From positions 1 to 7,775 of the forward strand of contig NVQY01000192.1 in assembly GCA_002400675.1 (NCBI GenBank): a stretch of 7,775 nt of DNA. Direction: 5' to 3'. A model generated the notes under the pieces. That model made no database searches and was not told the origin of the DNA. It saw only the letters and a program-made list of their open reading frames with translations. Each line of letters opens with the position of its first letter. Position 1 is the first letter of the stretch. The position numbers and the translations under genes are program-made. This DNA comes from Paracoccaceae bacterium. Lineage in GTDB: Bacteria > Pseudomonadota > Alphaproteobacteria > Rhodobacterales > Rhodobacteraceae. Positions 1 to 5,716 of this stretch are shown piece by piece.

Positions 1-818
1 TTGTGGCGTGGCCGGTGGGCGGATTGCTGGCCGCCGGGGTGGCGTGGCTGATCGGCAAGACGGCGCTGGGGCTACGGTCGGACTATTTGGCGATTGCCAC
101 GCTGGGCATTGCCGAGATCATCATCGCCGTTCTCAAGAACGAAGACTGGCTGGCGCGCGGGGTAAAGAACGTGGTCGGCATTCCGCGTCCCGTGCCTTAC
201 GAGATTGACTTGCAGAACGACCCCGGCTTTGTCGAAAGTGCCGCCGGGTTTGGCTTTGATCCGGTGATGGCCTCGACGCTGTATGTCAAGGCGGGGTATG
301 GGCTGTTGTTCATGGCCGTGCTGCTGATCGTGCTGTGGCTGTCGCAAATGGCGCTGAAAAGCCCCTGGGGGCGGATGATGCGCGCGATCCGCGACAACGA
401 GACCGCCGCCGAAGCCATGGGCAAGGACGTCACCGCGCGCCATTTGCAGGTGTTTGTTCTGGGCAGCGCAGTGGTCGGCATTGCCGGCGCGATGATGACG
501 ACGCTGGACGGGCAGTTGACGCCGGGCACCTATCAGCCGCTGCGCTTTACCTTTCTGGTCTGGGTGATGGTGATCGTTGGCGGGTCGGGTAACAATTTCG
601 GCGCCGTGCTGGGGTCGATGTTTATCTGGTTCCTGTGGGTTCAGGTGGAACCGATGGGGCTATTGATCATGCAGGGCATCACGTCGGGCATGGCCGAGGG
701 CAGCGCACTCAAGGCGCACCTGATCGGCAGTGCGGCGCATATGCGGCTGTTGACTATGGGCGTTGTGTTGTTGTTGGTCCTGCGGTTCTGGCCACGCGGG
801 TTGATTCCCGAAAAGTGA
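1..818 (+). CDS. livM: Branched-chain amino-acid ABC transporter permease LivM (5'-truncated by window)
   Basis: This is an inner-membrane permease of the LivHMGF-type importer, which moves leucine/isoleucine/valine-type or related substrates delivered by a periplasmic binding protein. About 271 residues are visible, with reading frame starting at base 3. The frame is open at the window edge and the family is usually longer than this, so the N-terminus lies outside. Visible hydrophobic segments are near residues 4-46, 98-118, 147-168, 181-215 and 246-262. The cytoplasmic loop that contacts the ATPase has the LivM signature RAIRDNETAAEAMG (residues 128-140). Two other family marks are GGSGNNFGAVLG near 193-204 and the C-terminal PRGLIPEK. 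LivM rather than LivH is favoured by the RAIRDNE loop and the long segment between residues 47 and 97, which includes GIPRP. The gene ends just before a hairpin terminator, so it is probably the last gene, or close to last, in a liv operon. Confidence 0.93.
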   Translation, partial: VAWPVGGLLAAGVAWLIGKTALGLRSDYLAIATLGIAEIIIAVLKNEDWLARGVKNVVGIPRPVPYEIDLQNDPGFVESAAGFGFDPVMASTLYVKAGYGLLFMAVLLIVLWLSQMALKSPWGRMMRAIRDNETAAEAMGKDVTARHLQVFVLGSAVVGIAGAMMTTLDGQLTPGTYQPLRFTFLVWVMVIVGGSGNNFGAVLGSMFIWFLWVQVEPMGLLIMQGITSGMAEGSALKAHLIGSAAHMRLLTMGVVLLLVLRFWPRGLIPEK

Positions 819-842
819 GCCGCAAGATTGGCGCACCACCCT

Positions 843-872
843 CGCCCTCCCTGTCCGAGGGCGGCGCGTTTT
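843..872 (+). terminator. Intrinsic terminator after livM
   Basis: A 7-bp perfect stem, CGCCCTC (843-849) with GAGGGCG (857-863), has a 7-base loop. It is followed by GCGCG and a short T4 run (869-872). It starts 25 bases after the livM stop and lies between two convergent genes. The T run is short, so termination may be partial. The stem could also act on the minus-strand transcript ending at 905, but that side has no T run. Confidence 0.6.
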
Positions 873-904
873 CATGGCCGGACCATCACGCGGCAGTGGA
901 TTCG

Positions 905-1636
905 TCAGCGCCCTTCAGACCCGGATTTACCCTGCGACCGGGCCATCTGGCGCAACGACCTGATCAGGGACAGATCGGCCCGCCCCTTGGTCAGCCATGA
1001 CAGGGAAAAGGCCCAGACGCCCAACGCCTCGAACCACAGGATGATGCGATTGTCGTTGACGAACTGACGTTGCATATCGCTGCCCATGATACGAAAGACC
1101 GACGCGCCAATCGTGCCAAGGGTGGCGACGACGATTGCCAGCCCACAGGCGATGTAGATGCGTCGCCGGACCGGCTTGGCCGTGCGGGCGAATTTGAACA
1201 GGCTGATATAGGCCAGGCAACTCAGGAACATCAGCGCCGAGGCGTAATGCACGAAGGCAGCATTGTGAATGCCCAGGATCTGCTGGGGCACGGCATCGAC
1301 CTCTTGCGCCTGTAACCGGAGTTCATTTGGCACAAGCGCCACGAGAACCGCAAACACACCGGCCATCGTGGTAACCCAGTCATCGGAAACCCGCTCGGTG
1401 CCTTCGCGACGATACCCGGTGTAGCTGATCAGGAATATACCGATCGACATCATCGTGCCGACAAAGACATCGCGCAGGATCGTGTGGTAATAATCGCTGA
1501 TCGACGGCTCCACATTGCCGACCGACAATAACCCGCCCAGAATCAGCGTGAGCGGCAAGAGAAGCCCCAGATACCCAAGCGCCTGACGCATCCGGTAAAA
1601 TGAGTTGACGATTTCCTGGCGCGAGGTATCAGACAT
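905..1636 (-). CDS. Six-helix membrane protein of unknown function, translationally coupled to cfa
   Basis: The predicted integral inner-membrane protein has 243 residues. Hydrophobic segments lie near 20-40, 56-75, 86-104, 126-147, 159-181 and 197-216, and the C-terminal tail is basic. Conserved-looking marks are SISDYYHTILRD (45-56) just before helix 2, RDVFVG (55-60), His124 and His130 at the start of helix 4, and FEALGVWAFSLSWLTKG (202-218) in helix 6. I recall a widespread family of uncharacterised bacterial membrane proteins with the same S-I-S-x-Y-Y-H-T / R-D-V-F-V-G pattern, possibly annotated as DUF998-like; that name is unverified. The start at 1636 is chosen because it overlaps the upstream cfa stop by 8 bases (ATGTCTGA), a typical coupled junction. 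An in-frame start at 1864 would lie deep inside cfa and is unlikely. Function is unknown; position suggests a link to membrane lipid modification. Confidence 0.85.
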   Translation of the reverse strand: MSDTSRQEIVNSFYRMRQALGYLGLLLPLTLILGGLLSVGNVEPSISDYYHTILRDVFVGTMMSIGIFLISYTGYRREGTERVSDDWVTTMAGVFAVLVALVPNELRLQAQEVDAVPQQILGIHNAAFVHYASALMFLSCLAYISLFKFARTAKPVRRRIYIACGLAIVVATLGTIGASVFRIMGSDMQRQFVNDNRIILWFEALGVWAFSLSWLTKGRADLSLIRSLRQMARSQGKSGSEGR

Positions 1637-2882
1637 CGTTGCTTTCCAATATTTTACTGCGTTGCGGGGCGGGCATCTGCGCAGGGTGTTGATAAAGGTA
1701 GTCCCGTGTGCTGGGCACCGTAAGCAACTGCTTTGACAGCTGAAGCTGATAAAGTACCTGAAAACGATCCGAGAACGAGACCCCGGCGGCGGCCAGATAA
1801 TACCGCCACATACGCACAAATCGGTCGTCGAACATCGCGCGCACCTTGTCGGCGTTCCCCTCAAAGCGCTGCTCCCAGTGCTGTATTGTGCGTTCGTAAT
1901 GGCCGCGCCACACTTCTATATCCGTGGCGATCAGATCGGTGGGTTCAACCGCGCCCATCACCTCGGACAGCGCCGGGATGTATCCGCCGGGGAAAATGTA
2001 CTTTTGAATCCACGGCGACGTTGCCCCCGGAGGCCCGGACCGCCCGATAAAGTGGATCAGGGCGACACCGTTATCCTTGAGGTTGGCAGAAATCTTGCGG
2101 AAATAGGTCCCGTACTGAGGCTGGCCCACATGTTCCAGCATCCCGACGGCAACAATCCGGTCGAACTGTTCGTCCACATGGCGGTAATCCACCAGCCGGA
2201 AATCGACCCGGTCGGCGACGCCGGCGGCAACGGCCCGTTCCCGCGCCACGCCAAGCTGTTCGTTCGACAGCGTAACACCGGTGACGTGCACACCATAATC
2301 GCGCGCCAGAGTGATCGCCAATCCGCCCCATCCGCTGCCGATATCCATCACCCGCATTCCCGGGCGCAGCAAAAGTTTCTTGGCAATATGGGCCTTTTTA
2401 TTTGCCTGAGCCTGTTCCAGCGTGTCTTCGGGTGATTGGAAATAAGCGCAGGTATATTGCTTGTCCTCTTCCATGAACAGGTCATAGAAAGCGGCCGGGA
2501 ACTCGTAATGATGCTCGACATTGCGCCGCGCGACGGCAATAGGACTGCGCTGCGCCCAGAGCCGCAACGCCACGCGCGCGCGCCCCGCGAGTTTCTGAAT
2601 CGGCGGCAGATTTCCAGCATCAGCATTACGGATCGCCAGGATCAAAAGCCCGCGCAGGTCATCCCCCGCCACCTCCAGACGACCATCCATATAGGCCTCG
2701 CCCAGTGCGAGTTCGGGATTGCGCAGGATGGCGGCAAAAACTGCGCTGTCCTTGATGTGGATAGAGACCGACGGTTCCGATCCGTCACCGAAAGTTAGCT
2801 GTTGACCATTCGGCAGCCGTATCTCAGGCGTGCCAGTCCTGATCAGACGCCGCGCCTGGTTAATAAACAGAATTTGCCCCAT
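1629..2882 (-). CDS. cfa: Cyclopropane-fatty-acyl-phospholipid synthase-type methyltransferase
   Basis: This SAM-dependent enzyme transfers a methylene from SAM to the double bond of unsaturated acyl chains in membrane phospholipids. The chosen ATG gives 417 residues (E. coli Cfa has 382). The N-terminal lipid-binding part comes first. Then come YTCAYF (Cys145, matching E. coli Cys139), the SAM-binding loop DIGSGWGG (180-187), GVTLSNEQ, FDRIVAVGMLEHVG with Glu250, HFIG with His277 and Ile279, KYIFPGGYIP, and Tyr329 in HYERT. These match the E. coli active-site set, so catalysis should be intact. A TTG at 2942 would add 20 residues, but it falls inside promoter-like sequence and no family similarity supports the extension. 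The ATG has only a distant GGAG (13-base spacing), so the start is not certain. Related alphaproteobacterial enzymes, such as Rhodobacter UfaM, make methyl-branched rather than cyclopropane chains, so the exact product is open. The 3' end overlaps the membrane-protein gene. Confidence 0.93.
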   Translation of the reverse strand: MGQILFINQARRLIRTGTPEIRLPNGQQLTFGDGSEPSVSIHIKDSAVFAAILRNPELALGEAYMDGRLEVAGDDLRGLLILAIRNADAGNLPPIQKLAGRARVALRLWAQRSPIAVARRNVEHHYEFPAAFYDLFMEEDKQYTCAYFQSPEDTLEQAQANKKAHIAKKLLLRPGMRVMDIGSGWGGLAITLARDYGVHVTGVTLSNEQLGVARERAVAAGVADRVDFRLVDYRHVDEQFDRIVAVGMLEHVGQPQYGTYFRKISANLKDNGVALIHFIGRSGPPGATSPWIQKYIFPGGYIPALSEVMGAVEPTDLIATDIEVWRGHYERTIQHWEQRFEGNADKVRAMFDDRFVRMWRYYLAAAGVSFSDRFQVLYQLQLSKQLLTVPSTRDYLYQHPAQMPAPQRSKILESNDV

Positions 2883-2916
2883 AGCTGGCGATGCACTCCG
2901 AAAAAAATATTCGTAA

Positions 2917-2946
2917 AAAATATGCAGCAAACTATCGTTCAATCAA
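2917..2946 (-). promoter_or_regulatory. Candidate promoter of cfa
   Basis: Read on the minus strand, TTGATT (2946-2941) is followed 18 bases later by TATTTT (2922-2917), in a very AT-rich stretch unlike the flanking DNA. Transcription would start about 25-30 bases upstream of the ATG at 2882. This fits that start and argues against the TTG at 2942, which would lie inside the -35 element. It is a consensus match by eye only. Stress-sigma or other overlapping promoters, common for cfa genes, cannot be excluded. Confidence 0.4.
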
Positions 2947-3012
2947 TCGATTATGGCGCAATGCTATTGCAGCTTCAAGGCACCAACCTTCGTTTTCCGG
3001 GCGGCCGGCATT

Positions 3013-4554
3013 TTACCGCCCCTTGAACAGGCTGCCGAGAATTCCGCGCACAAGGCGGCGGCCCGTGGTGCCCTTCAACTCTTTGATCACCGCCGATGAT
3101 ATGGCCGAGCCATAGGTCTCGCGTGGGCGCATCGAGCGCGACGTAGATCGCGACACCCGCCCGCCGGAAAAGCGTCGCGCCGCGTTGAATTCCCGCTCGG
3201 CCACAGATTTCTCTTCGGCGGCAACCTCGGCCACTTCCGCCTCTTTTGCCGCGGACTCAGCGCGCTTTGCCAGAATTTCATAGGCCGATTTGCGATCCAG
3301 AACCTTGTCGTATTTGCCGCCCATATCCGAGGCCGCAATCACCGCCGCCCTCTCGGCCTTGGTGATCGGCCCCAGTTGCGACGATGGCGGGCGGATCAGG
3401 GTGCGTTCGACCACCCCGGGGATGCCCTTTTTCATCAGCATCGAGGTCACGGCCTCGCCCACGCCGACCTCGCGAATGGCTTCTTCGGTGGAAAAGCGCG
3501 GGTTCTCGCGGTAGGTCTCGGACGCCTGTCGCAGGTTGCGCCGGTCCCGCGCGGTAAAGGCACGCAAAGCGTGCTGAAACCGGTTGCCAAGCTGGCCAAG
3601 GATGTCTTCGGGCACATCCGCCGGGTTTTGCGTGACGAAATAGATCCCAACCCCTTTTGAGCGGATCAACCGCGCCACCTGTTCCACCTTGTCCACCAGC
3701 GCCTTGGGGGTGTCATCGAACAGCAGATGCGCCTCGTCAAAGAAGAACACCAGTTTCGGCTTGTCCGGATCGCCGACCTCGGGCAGTTCCTCGAATAATT
3801 CCGACAGCAACCACAGCAGGAACGTCGCGTATAGCCCGGGGGCCGCCATCAACTTGTCAGAGGCCAGAATGTTGATCATCCCGCGCCCGTCCGGCGTGGT
3901 GCGCATCAGATCGGCCAGCTCTAACGCCGGTTCACCAAACAACGCCGCCCCGCCCTGATTTTCCAGCACCAGAAGGCGGCGTTGAATCGCCCCTATCGAC
4001 GAGGTCGACACATTGCCATAGCGCAGCGACAGCGCCGTGCGGTTCTGCCCGACCCATACCAGCATCGCTTGCAGGTCCTTGAGGTCAAGCAAGGCCATGC
4101 CGTCTTCGTCGGCCACCCGAAAAGCGATGTTCAGAATGCCCTCTTGCGGCTCGGACAGTTCCAGAAGACGCGCCAGCAACAGCGGCCCCATTTCCGCCAC
4201 CGTGGTACGCACCGGGTGGCCCTGAACCCCGAACAGGTCCCAGAACGTCACCGGTGAGGCGCGATAGGCATAGTCGTCAAAACCGATCTTTGCCGCGCGG
4301 TCGCTAAAGGGTTTGTGCAGCTTATGGCTGGGCGACCCCGATTTGGCCAACCCCGACAGATCGCCCTTGACGTCCGACAGGAACACCGGCACGCCCGCGT
4401 CGCTGAACCCCTCGGCGAGGATCTGCAAGGTGACCGTTTTGCCGGTGCCCGTGGCCCCTGCGACCAACCCGTGGCGGTTGGCGTATTTCAGGGTCAGCCC
4501 CTGTTTTTCGCCGTATTCAACCCCGCCGCCACCGATAAAAACCTTGCCTTGCAT
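3013..4554 (-). CDS. DUF853 / HerA-like P-loop ATPase (YjgR family)
   Basis: This 513-residue RecA/FtsK-HerA superfamily ATPase is similar in size and sequence to E. coli YjgR (500 residues), whose physiological role is not established. Walker A is GATGTGKT (33-40), following the family-typical ANRHGLVAG. A conserved SDVKGDLSGLAKSG segment (60-73) follows. Walker B is LVFFFDEAHLLFDD (268-281). The sensor-like FVTQNPADVPEDILGQLGNR occupies 306-325 and is followed by HALRAFTARD. The tail from about 430 to 480 is Ala/Glu/Arg-rich and may form a coiled coil. It ends with the family-like KELKGTTGRRLVRGILGSLF. The start at 4554 has an AGGG five bases upstream. An in-frame ATG at 4584 would add ten residues but has only a weak RBS and extends beyond the family start. 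There is no partner nuclease (NurA) or conjugation gene nearby, so a housekeeping DUF853 protein is more likely than a mobile-element ATPase. Confidence 0.93.
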   Translation of the reverse strand: MQGKVFIGGGGVEYGEKQGLTLKYANRHGLVAGATGTGKTVTLQILAEGFSDAGVPVFLSDVKGDLSGLAKSGSPSHKLHKPFSDRAAKIGFDDYAYRASPVTFWDLFGVQGHPVRTTVAEMGPLLLARLLELSEPQEGILNIAFRVADEDGMALLDLKDLQAMLVWVGQNRTALSLRYGNVSTSSIGAIQRRLLVLENQGGAALFGEPALELADLMRTTPDGRGMINILASDKLMAAPGLYATFLLWLLSELFEELPEVGDPDKPKLVFFFDEAHLLFDDTPKALVDKVEQVARLIRSKGVGIYFVTQNPADVPEDILGQLGNRFQHALRAFTARDRRNLRQASETYRENPRFSTEEAIREVGVGEAVTSMLMKKGIPGVVERTLIRPPSSQLGPITKAERAAVIAASDMGGKYDKVLDRKSAYEILAKRAESAAKEAEVAEVAAEEKSVAEREFNAARRFSGGRVSRSTSRSMRPRETYGSAISSAVIKELKGTTGRRLVRGILGSLFKGR

Positions 4555-4563
4555 GTCCGCCCT
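4555..4563 (-). promoter_or_regulatory. Ribosome binding site deciding the HerA-like start
   Basis: On the minus strand AGGGCGGAC lies directly before the ATG at 4554, with AGGG five bases from the start codon. The competing upstream ATG at 4584 has only AGAG immediately adjacent, too close to act as a good site. Confidence 0.55.
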
Positions 4564-4632
4564 GCCCTTTGCCCTGATTGTCATTCTCTATGAGCATACA
4601 AAGTTAACCTTTGACTGCGATAGTTGTTTCAT

Positions 4633-4714
4633 GTCCGCAACGGGTTCTTTCCTCGATGTGGGCTGACTTCCTCCCTGTCAGACTGGCCGTGCCTTCGGGC
4701 ACGGTCCTTTTTTT
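4633..4714 (+). ncRNA. Candidate small RNA with anti-Shine-Dalgarno loops (cuckoo/CcsR-like)
   Basis: Three consecutive hairpins are visible. Hairpin 1 pairs GTCCGCA (4633-4639) with TGTGGGC (4657-4663), seven pairs including two G-U, around a 17-base loop containing TTCTTTCCTCG. Hairpin 2 pairs CTGAC (4663-4667) with GTCAG (4677-4681) around the 9-base loop TTCCTCCCT; base 4663 can belong to only one of the two stems. Hairpin 3 is a UUCG-capped terminator with T7. Both upper loops resemble the anti-SD end of 16S rRNA (CCUCCUUUCU). Known alphaproteobacterial cuckoo RNAs, including R. sphaeroides CcsR RNAs, have two hairpins with CCUCC-type loops plus a terminator, so the architecture fits. 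The 5' end is not determined and no clear -10 was found. No protein gene on this strand needs the terminator. Identity as a cuckoo-family member is inference. Confidence 0.6.
4685..4714 (+). terminator. Strong intrinsic terminator with UUCG loop (first)
   Basis: GGCCGTGCC (4685-4693) pairs with GGCACGGTC (4698-4706), nine pairs with one G-U, capped by TTCG. After one C comes T7 (4708-4714). The polarity is clear: only the plus strand has the T run. The nearest plus-strand CDS upstream is livM, nearly 3.9 kb away beyond opposing genes, so it must end a local transcript. Confidence 0.85.
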
Positions 4715-4802
4715 CGCTGGGGCGACAGCGCCTTTTCCGCGGTGTCAAGACATCAATTACCGGTCAAACCCAACATCCCCAACAATATTTTCCCGTTAGC
4801 TG

Positions 4803-4832
4803 TTGACCCAAGGGGGGGCAAGTCGTTAGGTT
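4803..4832 (+). promoter_or_regulatory. Candidate sigma-70 promoter with G7 tract in the spacer
   Basis: TTGACC (4803-4808) and TAGGTT (4827-4832) are separated by 18 bases. The -35 matches five of six consensus bases, and the -10 has the key T, A and final T. The spacer contains seven consecutive G (4812-4818). Predicted start is near 4839-4841, about 70 bases before the second terminator. Evidence is by eye only. Confidence 0.4.
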
Positions 4833-4838
4833 CCACAC

Positions 4839-4908
4839 ATAATAAGTCGGCCAGTCCGACGGGGAGAAACAATAGAAAAAGGGGATCATTCGTGATCCTC
4901 TTTTTTTT
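4839..4908 (+). ncRNA. Second candidate small RNA, about 70 nt
   Basis: After the promoter-like element lies a perfect 5-bp hairpin, GTCGG (4846-4850) with CCGAC (4856-4860), loop CCAGT. Next is an unpaired purine-rich linker, GGGGAGAAACAATAG (4861-4875), then a long UUCG-capped terminator. There is no start codon with an RBS inside. The GGGGAGA is SD-like and could in principle pair with the pyrimidine loops of the neighbouring RNA. Alternatively this is only the 3' end of a longer untranslated transcript starting after 4714. I do not recognise a known RNA family. Confidence 0.35.
4876..4908 (+). terminator. Strong intrinsic terminator with UUCG loop (second)
   Basis: AAAAAGGGGATCA (4876-4888) pairs with TGATCCTCTTTTT (4893-4905), thirteen pairs including one G-U, with loop TTCG. 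The T run spans 4901-4908. The A5 on the left arm makes a partial bidirectional shape, but the plus strand is clearly the better fit. It lies 188 bases before the next plus-strand gene, so it probably isolates that gene from upstream transcription. Confidence 0.8.
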
Positions 4909-5096
4909 GTCTGCTACCGCGCTGGCCCGACGCCCCCCCACCCGATCCAAAACAGGGGCCCCACAACCAGCGCCACCCGCCAACCGGCTGAACATCGCCC
5001 ACAATCCACGCCAATAACGCGATTTTGGTCTGACACCCCTTTGTAAGCGTGGTAAAGGGGCTGCAAGCATTTCTGACCCACAATGAGGCAACACCA
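4909..5096 (+). other. Leader of the ialB-like gene, with a hairpin and no clear promoter
   Basis: No protein gene is supported here. The left part is C-rich with a C7 run (4933-4939). Near the gene is an inverted repeat, CCCCTTT (5036-5042) with AAAGGGG (5054-5060), separated by 11 bases. It could be a 5'-UTR hairpin or a protein-binding palindrome. I found no confident -35/-10 pair. The ribosome binding site of the downstream gene is GAGG at 5085-5088. Confidence 0.4.
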
Positions 5097-5675
5097 ATGA
5101 CGAAAAAACTGATCCCGCTTTCCCTGGTCGCCCTGATGGCATTTGGCACGTCCGCGATGGCGCAGAACCAGACCGACAGCAACGGGCTGGATCTGGGCGA
5201 ACCGGTCAACACCGAACCCAAGCTGGGCGAACGGTATTCGAAAGAAAAATTCGGGGCCTGGGATCTGGCCTGTATCCGCACAGAGGCCGAAACCGACCCC
5301 TGTTCGTTGCTTCAGATCATGCTGGATGACAAAGGTTCTGCGGTGGCTGAAATGTCGCTGTTCCGTCTGAAAGAGGGCGGTCAGGCGATTGCCGGCGGAA
5401 CCATCATCGTGCCGCTTGAGACGCTGCTACCGGCGCAGATCACCGTTTCGGTCGATGGCGCACCCGGCAAACGCTATGGCTATTCGTTCTGCAACCCGAT
5501 CGGCTGTGTTGCCCAGATCGGCCTGACAGCGGCCGATATCGACGCGTTCAAAAAGGGCAAAGAGGCGATCGTTTCTCTGGTTCCCGCCCCGGCCCCGGAC
5601 CAGATCATCAACCTGAAACTGTCGCTCAAGGGGTTCACCGAAGGCTACGATGTGGTGGATGTGGTCTCTAACTGA
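5097..5675 (+). CDS. Secreted IalB-family (invasion-associated locus B) protein
   Basis: The predicted periplasmic or envelope protein has 192 residues. The N-terminus MTKKLIPLSLVALMAFGTSA is a standard Sec signal peptide with an AMA-Q cleavage site after residue 22. The mature part matches the IalB family: KFGAWDLACIR (51-61), a second cysteine in DPCSLLQ, then YGYSFCNPIGCVAQIGL (127-143). It has four cysteines (59, 69, 132, 137), probably two disulfides, and a final beta-rich region. The family is named after a Bartonella erythrocyte-invasion gene, but it is widespread in free-living alphaproteobacteria and its molecular role there is not established, so no virulence role is implied. The ATG at 5097 is chosen because GAGG lies eight bases upstream and the signal peptide begins there. 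An in-frame GTG at 5049 would put 16 polar residues before the signal peptide. The gene appears monocistronic. Confidence 0.92.
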   Translation: MTKKLIPLSLVALMAFGTSAMAQNQTDSNGLDLGEPVNTEPKLGERYSKEKFGAWDLACIRTEAETDPCSLLQIMLDDKGSAVAEMSLFRLKEGGQAIAGGTIIVPLETLLPAQITVSVDGAPGKRYGYSFCNPIGCVAQIGLTAADIDAFKKGKEAIVSLVPAPAPDQIINLKLSLKGFTEGYDVVDVVSN

Positions 5676-5687
5676 CCCAAAGATTAT

Positions 5688-5715
5688 CCGGTAGGGCCGC
5701 GCATGGCCCTGCCGG
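5688..5715. terminator. Shared hairpin between convergent ialB-like and ketosynthase genes
   Basis: CCGGTAGGGCC (5688-5698) pairs with GGCCCTGCCGG (5705-5715), eleven pairs with one G-U, around a 6-base loop. It sits between stops at 5675 and 5719. Neither strand has a proper T run, so it may be a weak bidirectional terminator or protect 3' ends. Confidence 0.5.
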
Positions 5716-5716
5716 T

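Noticed and set aside
1637..1864. Longer N-terminus for the six-helix membrane protein
   Set aside because: The extra 76 residues overlap cfa in another frame, are Cys/Arg-rich, and show none of the membrane-protein pattern. The 8-base overlap start is far more natural.
2999..3021. GGGCGG/CCGCCC inverted repeat at the end of the HerA-like gene, possible terminator
   Set aside because: The minus strand shows no T run after the stem, and the 5' arm overlaps the stop codon region; too weak to call.
3013..4554. HerA-like ATPase as part of a defence or conjugation system
   Set aside because: The protein matches the chromosomal DUF853/YjgR family along its length, and no nuclease, NurA, Sir2 or transfer gene is adjacent.
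4611..4616. TTGACT as a -35 element for the first small RNA
   Set aside because: At 16-18 bases downstream the sequence is GTCCGCA-like with no -10, and a start there would remove hairpin 1.
4742..5017. 91-residue plus-strand open frame between the two terminators and beyond
   Set aside because: It reads through the strong terminator at 4876-4908, has no RBS, and its Pro/Arg-rich sequence resembles random GC-rich translation.
4753..5142. 129-residue open frame on the minus strand across the intergenic region
   Set aside because: It runs through the second terminator hairpin and into the signal-peptide coding region of the IalB gene, and its product is low-complexity with no family resemblance or good RBS.
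5097..5675. IalB protein as evidence of a pathogen
   Set aside because: The family is common in free-living alphaproteobacteria, and no other virulence genes are present.
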